Positions 58,448-64,000 of a DNA stretch of 64,000 nucleotides are shown piece by piece. Position 1 is the first letter of the stretch. The number at the start of each line of letters is the position of its first letter. The DNA comes from Diplonema papillatum. Its lineage: Eukaryota > Euglenozoa > Diplonemea > Diplonemida > Diplonemidae. The notes beneath the pieces were generated by a model. The model saw nothing but the letters and a program-made list of their open reading frames with translations. It had not been told where the DNA came from and made no database searches. The position numbers and the translations under genes were made by a program. The stretch spans positions 186,001-250,000 of the forward strand of contig JAPJBO010000014.1 of the NCBI GenBank assembly GCA_030068145.1, in the 5' to 3' direction.

Positions 58448-59885
58448 TCAATTAAGGTGCGGACAACAGCGTCGCCACGTGAAGCTTACACAAAATAATA
58501 GAAAAAAAAAAAAAACCCGAAGCGTCATGAGGAACTCGTTGTCGTCCTCTGTGATGCGGCTCATTTCACTGCAAAGACGAGGACAGAACTTGACCATGGC
58601 GACCTGGGTGGGTGGTTGGGTGATGTCTACCGGATATCGGAGCAATGTATCCAAAGCTGTCGGTACTCACCCGGACAACCAAGTGCCTCGCCATCTCAGG
58701 GAACGGTTCAGATGCCCGAAATGAATGTTGCCAGCAGTCGTTCACGATTCCCGACTCATCACCAGGAAAGGCAGATCCCATCCTCTCGAGATCCCGCCAA
58801 AAGGACCCCGCGTTGTGAATACACGTACTGAAAACCGTCCAAACCTGGGTCGCGCAGTCGGCGGCCACGGATCGGAAGGCGTCCGCCACGTGCATCGAAG
58901 CCACGGAGAAGAACCCGTCGAGCGTCGCGGACAGGAGGGCCACCGGGCTACTCGCCTCCAGCAGGTCGCGCAGCTTTTTGGTCAGCGGCGGCTCCTCCTC
59001 CTTCGCAGCGGCCGCCGGCCCGCCGTTGGGCACCGCCTCGGCTTCGACTTCCCCGCTCTTCTCCTCGCCCAGCACCACCTCGTGGAGGGCGACCGTGCTC
59101 TCTTCTTCGAACCCAAGTGACAAGCTCAGGTCGTGGCGCACTTCGTCGAGCACGCCGTCGATGTCTTGCATGGAGGCCATCGCTTTTAACTCGTGCAGGT
59201 TCCTCTTCCGCAGAGCTTCGCGGCAAGCTGCGGAAGCAGTTCGGATCATGAGTTGCAGGTCGAGGTTCAATGGCAGTTCAACGAAGTCCCGCAGACCCGA
59301 GCCGTACATCGTTTCGCTCCCCGAGGGGGACAACGCGTGCACGGCGGTGGAGGCGAAGTGGGTCAGCGCGAGGCAGTAGACCCCGACGACGATCCTGCAG
59401 AACGCCGCGACCTCGAGGTCGACCCACTTGTTCCGCTTTTCTTCCGCGGAGAGGAGCGCTCTCTTCTCCTTCGACCGCAGCAGGGTATCGATGTATTCCT
59501 CGAGCGGGAGGAGCGTGGAGATGGTGCTGCCTGTGGTGGCCATGTGGTCCTGCGTGCACGCCTCGCACTGCTGGATGAAGTACCGGTGCGACGACGCCGG
59601 CGCGACGGCGAACTGGTACTTGAGCACCCACATGCCGCCCTTCATGAGGGCGGCGAGGATCCGCTCCCGGGTCTGCTGGTGCTTCCAGGCCCCGGTCAGC
59701 GCGAGGATCGCGACCAGCGGCGGTGCAACCCACCGCGCCGAGCTCCCCCATGACGTCGCCGCCGCCACCCGGGGGATGTGCTTGACCACGTGCGGCGCGG
59801 CGGCGGCGGCCGACGGGCTCTTCGGGTGGAACTTCAGGTGCTTGCTCACCGAGTCCAGCCGGTCCGTCCCCGACCGCGCCATCAT
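58448..59885 (-). CDS. PEX3: Peroxin-3 (peroxisome/glycosome membrane biogenesis), two exons
   Basis: Pex3 anchors in the peroxisomal membrane and recruits Pex19 with its membrane-protein cargo. The start is the ATG at 59885 (MMARSG). A basic stretch precedes a transmembrane segment at about 52-67 (WVAPPLVAILALTGAW), then the family pattern KYQFAV...YFIQQCEACTQDHMATTGST and ISTLLPLEEYIDTLLRSKEK, then KWVDLEVAAFCRIVVGVYCL and GSGLRDFVELP. Exon 1 (59885-58671) ends CGG/GTGAGT; the 67-bp intron 58670-58604 ends CACCCACCCAG; exon 2 from 58603 continues in phase as VAMVKFCPRLCSEM and SRITEDDNEFLMTLR, as expected for a Pex3 C-terminus. Residues after MTLR run through a T-tract (RVFFFFLLF) and may be replaced by a further exon. 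An acidic insert (EEEPPLTKK region) is lineage-specific. In a kinetoplastid relative the target would be the glycosome. Confidence 0.82.
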
Positions 59886-61319
59886 CTCCGCCGGCTTCGA
59901 CGGCGCCAGGGTTGGCAGCAGGGGCCGCGGCTGTGCGCCGGCGCCGGCTTTGGACGTCTCCCCCGTGTCCACAGTAGCCGTGGTGGTGGGTCGGTGGTTG
60001 TGGTTGGTGTTGCTATTTTTGTTTTTGTTTTTTTTTCGCTTCCAAAGATGCACACGCGCGTGCGCGTGGCGGAGAAGGAAAAAGGGCGGGGTGGGGAGAC
60101 GGGTAAGGGTGTCACCCCCCCCCCTTTCCCTTCGCTCCCTTTTCCTTTGACCCTCGCCTAACAAGCGGGTTTCGCGGTTTTTTTTCCGAGAGAGAGAGAC
60201 TTTGCTTGAGGATCCGGGATGACCCCATCATCGAAAAGGTTCCTTTCTGCGGCGCGCGCTGCCGGCGGAGCCCCCCGCGGAAAAGAGCGATTTGGTCACT
60301 GAGTCTAGGCGATCTCAACACGCCGGGACGCATTCGCGGCGACTGGTGTGCCTGTCCAAATGATTCAGCCCTGAGCGGGGTGGGGCTACGCAGCGCTGTC
60401 TGAGCACTGCGCCGCCATCCGCCGCTCTGGTGAGCTAGATTTGAGAACTCGTGCGGTAAAAGCGCGTGTCCAGTGGGAATAGTGACTACTAACGCAACAA
60501 GAACCACCCAACGACTGTAACACGCATGCACAATGCCGGACGCTAGCGTCTGTCAAGCCGTGTCTAATGCACGTTGCTTTGAGAAGGCGAACGGGTGGCA
60601 GCGGTGAAGCATACTTATTTCGACCGAATTCACAAAAAGTGATCGAACTGGAGCTAGGCAGGGAACGGACGGGGGTGGCGGGGCGAAGCGTTTCATGGAC
60701 GGAGCCTTGCCCAGGCCGCTCCCGAATTAATTCTCCCCGGCGTTTGGTCCCCCCTCCTCTATTTGAATTGAATCGTTGGCTGTATAACCTCGAGGCTTGG
60801 CAAACGACAAGCCTCGAGGGGTACTCCCGCACCCCATGTCTTCGCAGCTCTGCTCCCGCTGAGCATGCGAAGCTTGCCTTCCCCAGCACACTGGTCACCT
60901 CCCGGATCCGTCCTGAAGTGGAGCACGCGGGATCCCTCCAGCGTCGCCAGCGAGCAAGCAACACACAGCGTGTGTGAGGGAGAGAGAGGCCCTGTACTAC
61001 AGTATGTCAATAGTCGGTTAATGTTAATCTTGAGACTAGCGTCTTATACGAACACGCACACACACAAAAAGGCCGGGATGTTTGTCATTTGCAGAGTAGA
61101 GGCCCGTGTTCCCGTTGGTTAAAAATATGTGTGCTTGTTGAATGGAGCGCGCAGAAACTTCGACTCCTTCGGTAGCTTTCGACGTTTATATCAATAGCAA
61201 ATGGAAGTCATAGTGCTTTAGCACGTTGTCGACGGGACAGCTGCCACAGACCTTGCGCAGAGCTGAGCGATGCCGACGAAGACTTCAATTCACTTCTCGA
61301 AGCTGTGGCTTGAGCAGAA
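59886..61319. other. Intergenic stretch with an unexplained block open on both strands
   Basis: 60386-60977 is open on both strands (192 aa minus, 136 aa plus) with even composition and an 11-bp inverted repeat CCTCGAGGCTT/AAGCCTCGAGG at 60789-60820. No family was recognised. The rest is non-coding, with a C-run at 60114-60124. Confidence 0.4.
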
Positions 61320-61515
61320 GCTAGTCGTCCGCATGGTCAACAGGAGGAACCGCCGTAACCATGAAAGAGTGGGTCGCGATATAAGCGTTGGACGCGGGTT
61401 TGTTTCTTGTGGTCGTCAGCGCTTTTGGACATCTGCGATATAGAACTTTCTGCTTTGTCGACTTAGTTTCTGGCTGCCAGAGCAACCGGGGAAGGTTCAA
61501 CGCCAGGTTTAACAT
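61320..61515 (-). pseudogene. Decayed 3' fragment of the neighbouring WD40 gene
   Basis: NKPASNAYIATHSFMVTAVP, then PVDHADD and stop corresponds to NKAAAASNAYMASYSVHACG, ILPDDDADS and stop at the end of the WD40 gene. At the DNA level GAGCAGA-G-GCTAG-(C/T)GTCCGCAT and GCGTTGGACGCGG are shared in order. It is on the 3' side of the intact gene in the same orientation, about 230 bp away. Confidence 0.8.
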
Positions 61516-61548
61516 CCTTCAAGCCACGCGAGGCTTCGAGCAGAGGAG

Positions 61549-64000
61549 CTAGCTGTCCGCATCGTCGTCGGGAAGGATGCCGCAAGCGTGCACGGAGTAG
61601 CTCGCCATGTAGGCGTTGGACGCGGCGGCTGCCTTGTTCCCCTTGCGTGACGACTTCTCCATCGAGCACAGGTGGCAGTTCGCCGGCTTCCAGTTCGGCG
61701 GCGGGTGCGGCGTCTTCGGCTTCGGGATGTCGCGGAGCGCGGCCCGGCGGGGCCCGACCGGGTGGTACAGCTTGCCGTGCGCGTGCTGCGCGCCGGCGGC
61801 CTTCCGGCTCCGGATCTGGCGGACGATGTCCGCGCCCTTCGACACGTGCCACTGGAACTGGTCGTCGGCTTCGTTCCGGGCCGTCAGCGCCATCCCGTGC
61901 CGGGCCAACCGCTGCTCCACCCGCAGGCGCATGTTCTCCTGCACGACGCGGGCCGTCTCAGGAAACTGCCGGGGGGTCCCGTCGCAGTCGGCCATCGGCG
62001 ACGTCACCGCACTGGACGAAACCAGCGCACCCGGCTGCACCTCCGTCATGAAGGCAGGCCCCCTGGGGGGCAGCGCGAGTTCGGGGATCCGGAGCCCCGG
62101 GAGATCAGGCGCCCGGGACCCCCGCCGCTGCACGGCGGCGGCGGCGGCGACGACGAGAGCCGCGGGCACCAAGCAGAACGCGCGGATCCGCCGCCGCTTG
62201 ACGAGCGTGCTGTTCCGGCCCTTCCGCTGGATGTGCCGGCCCGGCGAGACCCCGCGCGGGCCGGACGCGACGATGAGGCTGTTGTCGTACGGCACCGCCG
62301 CGTTCGCGCTCCGGCTCGCGTCCAGCCGGCTGCGGGCGGACGGCAGCACGCCCAGGTCCGAGTGCGTGGCGTCCGCCGCCGCCCAGCCACCGGCAAGCTC
62401 GCTCTCGCTGAACAGCAGGTTGCTCCGGGTGCCGGCGCTGAGGGTGAACGCCGAGGCGCCCGGGTTGTCGTGTTCGTCGTCGCCCGGCGCCGTCGCGTGG
62501 CCTTGGCTCGCCCGCCGGCCGCGGGACCGCCCCGCCTCCGCGACGTTCGCGCACAGGGCGACCATGAACGCGCTGCTGGCGCCGGACATCGCCGGCTTCT
62601 GCACGCGCGCCGTCGACGTGTGCGCCCAGGTGTCCCGGTTCGCAACCCGCCACTCCTTCCCGAGGCCGAAGGTGCCGACGTGCTCGCCGAGCAGCGTGAA
62701 CACCTTCACCTGGCAGTCGAGCCCGCCGGTGATCAAAAACCGCTCCGACGGCCCCGGCGAATCGTACTCGAGAACAGCGCGGGGCGCCGCCGCCCGCCCC
62801 GCCGTCGACCCCCCGCGCGGCACCCGGGGATTCGCGGGGCCCGCGGCCGCCGGCGGCGCCGGCGAAAACAGCGCCGCCGCCGCCGCCGACGACGACAACG
62901 ACGACTTGCGCCGGGTGCCGCTGCGCACTTCGGAGTACGCGATGGACGTCACGAACTCGCTGTTCGCTTGGAACGACGCGAAGAGGTGCGCCTGGAGCCG
63001 GGCGCTCGAGCCCTGCGGCGGCGGCGGCGGCGCGGGAGCGGCCGGCGGCGGCGGCGCGGCCGGCGATCCGGCGGCGTTCGAGCACTCCTCGTCCTGCTCG
63101 TACGCGGCGCTCGCGACGTCGAGCGCTCTTTTTTTGAGCGGCAGCTCGTCGTCGGACAGGACGCGATGCCCGTCTCCCGAGGGATCGAGGGCCAGCGGCA
63201 GCTGCCACACGTGCACGGCGCCTTCGGAGTCGCCGACGAAGAGGAAGTCGCAGTTCATCGCGACCGAGTACAGGGTGCTGTCGCGCTCGGGGAGGCTGTT
63301 GAAGTGGTGGGTCATCGAGCGGGAGACGACGTTGTAGACGGTGACGGTGCCGTCCGCCTGCGCGGAGAGGAGGAGCAGCGTGGAGAGCGATTCGAGGAAG
63401 TCAACGGGGCTGTCGTGCGCGCGGCCGAGTTCGCCGCATTTGAGGTTGACGTCCGGGTTGTAGAGGACCACCCTGCCGTCGTCCAGCCCTAGGGCGAAAA
63501 CGGACGGGTTGCACAGGGCGACCGCGGTGATCGACGGGCTGGATGCAGAGGTGCCGGTTGTGGACAGAGAGGCGGTGTTGAACTGCGAGCTGAGCTTCAT
63601 GGTCGGGGAGTCGAAGACGTCCTCGAAGATGACCAGGCGCGGGCCCAGTGCGGCGACGACGTACCACGAGTCCTTCCTCCTGCACTGCAGCAGCGCGGTG
63701 CACTCGGCGGCGTCGCCCGGGTTCTCGCCAACGCTGCAGACCTGGCAGTTCTGCAGGCTCCAGATCACGAGGGAGCCCTTTTCGGTCGCGGTGATCAGGC
63801 GGTGGTCGCGGCTGTCGACGGCCGTCCGCGCGACCGCGGTGCCGAGCTTCTGGTGCGCCTGCGGCAGCTGCCGCGCCGTTTTGAACTGGGCCTGCTTCTT
63901 CCCGTGGGTCAGGTGCCACGTCGAGATCTCCTGCCGGTCGGTCGACACGACCATCGGCTGCCTCTCGTCGGAGAAGGCGTGCAGCTGCAGGATTGGCGCG
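61549..64000 (-). CDS. WD40-repeat protein, 5' end outside the window
   Basis: The frame is open from the window edge (APILQLHAFSDERQP then MVVSTD) to a stop at 61549, at least 816 aa. Blade-like units are recognisable: ATEKGSLVIWSLQ, GLDDGRVVLYNPD, AQADGTVTVYNVV, VGDSEGAVHVWQL and, after a long Ala/Pro/Ser-rich insert, ITGGLDCQVKVFTL. The first visible residues are already inside a blade, so the start lies beyond 64000. The C-terminal third is basic, with a hydrophobic stretch (AFCLVPAALVVAAAAAV) flanked by KRRR and QRRG that could be a membrane anchor, and it ends with several Cys/His (PANCHLCSMEK). Probably a scaffold; no specific family is assigned. Confidence 0.75.
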   Translation of the reverse strand, partial: APILQLHAFSDERQPMVVSTDRQEISTWHLTHGKKQAQFKTARQLPQAHQKLGTAVARTAVDSRDHRLITATEKGSLVIWSLQNCQVCSVGENPGDAAECTALLQCRRKDSWYVVAALGPRLVIFEDVFDSPTMKLSSQFNTASLSTTGTSASSPSITAVALCNPSVFALGLDDGRVVLYNPDVNLKCGELGRAHDSPVDFLESLSTLLLLSAQADGTVTVYNVVSRSMTHHFNSLPERDSTLYSVAMNCDFLFVGDSEGAVHVWQLPLALDPSGDGHRVLSDDELPLKKRALDVASAAYEQDEECSNAAGSPAAPPPPAAPAPPPPPQGSSARLQAHLFASFQANSEFVTSIAYSEVRSGTRRKSSLSSSAAAAALFSPAPPAAAGPANPRVPRGGSTAGRAAAPRAVLEYDSPGPSERFLITGGLDCQVKVFTLLGEHVGTFGLGKEWRVANRDTWAHTSTARVQKPAMSGASSAFMVALCANVAEAGRSRGRRASQGHATAPGDDEHDNPGASAFTLSAGTRSNLLFSESELAGGWAAADATHSDLGVLPSARSRLDASRSANAAVPYDNSLIVASGPRGVSPGRHIQRKGRNSTLVKRRRIRAFCLVPAALVVAAAAAVQRRGSRAPDLPGLRIPELALPPRGPAFMTEVQPGALVSSSAVTSPMADCDGTPRQFPETARVVQENMRLRVEQRLARHGMALTARNEADDQFQWHVSKGADIVRQIRSRKAAGAQHAHGKLYHPVGPRRAALRDIPKPKTPHPPPNWKPANCHLCSMEKSSRKGNKAAAASNAYMASYSVHACGILPDDDADS

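Noticed and set aside
61616..63492. 573- and 606-aa plus-strand ORFs antisense to the WD40 gene
   Set aside because: Arg/Ala/Pro-rich shadows of the WD40 frame, whose blades are recognisable on the minus strand only.

Overview
The window is nuclear DNA of a eukaryotic protist. Coding blocks are GC-rich (about 65%). Several genes carry GT-AG spliceosomal introns. There are minisatellites, a satellite array and degenerate transposons, and no bacterial operon structure. A plus-strand fragment at about 18500 reads as the 5' end of a small-subunit rRNA, and its wording in the first helices resembles Euglenozoa. Every host protein gene recognised lies on the minus strand, as in the long one-strand gene clusters of that phylum. 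A diplonemid-like or related euglenozoan is my best guess, inferred from one rRNA fragment and gene layout only.

Layout, low to high coordinate. 1-3.4 kb holds no supported gene. 3.4-7.1 kb is a fused Dug3/Dug2-type glutathione-degradation protein. 8.3-16.4 kb is a giant repeat-rich protein with a 56-bp minisatellite array upstream (16.4-17.6 kb). 18.5 kb is the SSU rRNA fragment. 19.4-20.8 kb is a membrane protein with three PH-like repeats. 21.8-22.4 kb is a small two-exon membrane protein. 24.0-26.6 kb is a low-complexity protein with a conserved-looking C-terminus. 27.6-28.7 kb is a PDZ protein. 29.5-30.7 kb is a zinc-type alcohol dehydrogenase. 32.8-33.2 kb is a lysine-rich C-terminal exon. 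33.4-35.5 kb is a satellite with a period of about 171 bp. 35.5-36.8 kb is an RRM protein. 38.1-39.5 kb is purM (AIR synthetase) with one intron. 41.0-43.0 kb holds two small unknown genes. 43.4-57.5 kb is a transposon-dominated segment: hAT transposase, decayed reverse transcriptase, endonuclease fragment, a non-autonomous hAT with intact target-site duplication, and a near-intact RT-RNase H ORF. 58.4-59.9 kb is peroxin-3 with an intron. 61.5 kb to the edge is a WD40 protein that runs off the window.

The genes do not form one pathway. Purine synthesis (PurM), glutathione turnover (Dug3/Dug2), peroxisome or glycosome biogenesis (Pex3), RNA binding and scaffolding are mixed, as expected of a eukaryotic cluster.

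Two genome-level patterns stand out. First, a sequence of about 55 bp containing CCAAT recurs upstream of five of the minus-strand genes, always in the same orientation relative to the gene. In two of them it sits about 16 bp before the ATG. Second, four genes or ORFs are followed on their 3' side by a decayed partial copy of their own 3' end. Both are direct sequence observations; their mechanisms are inference.
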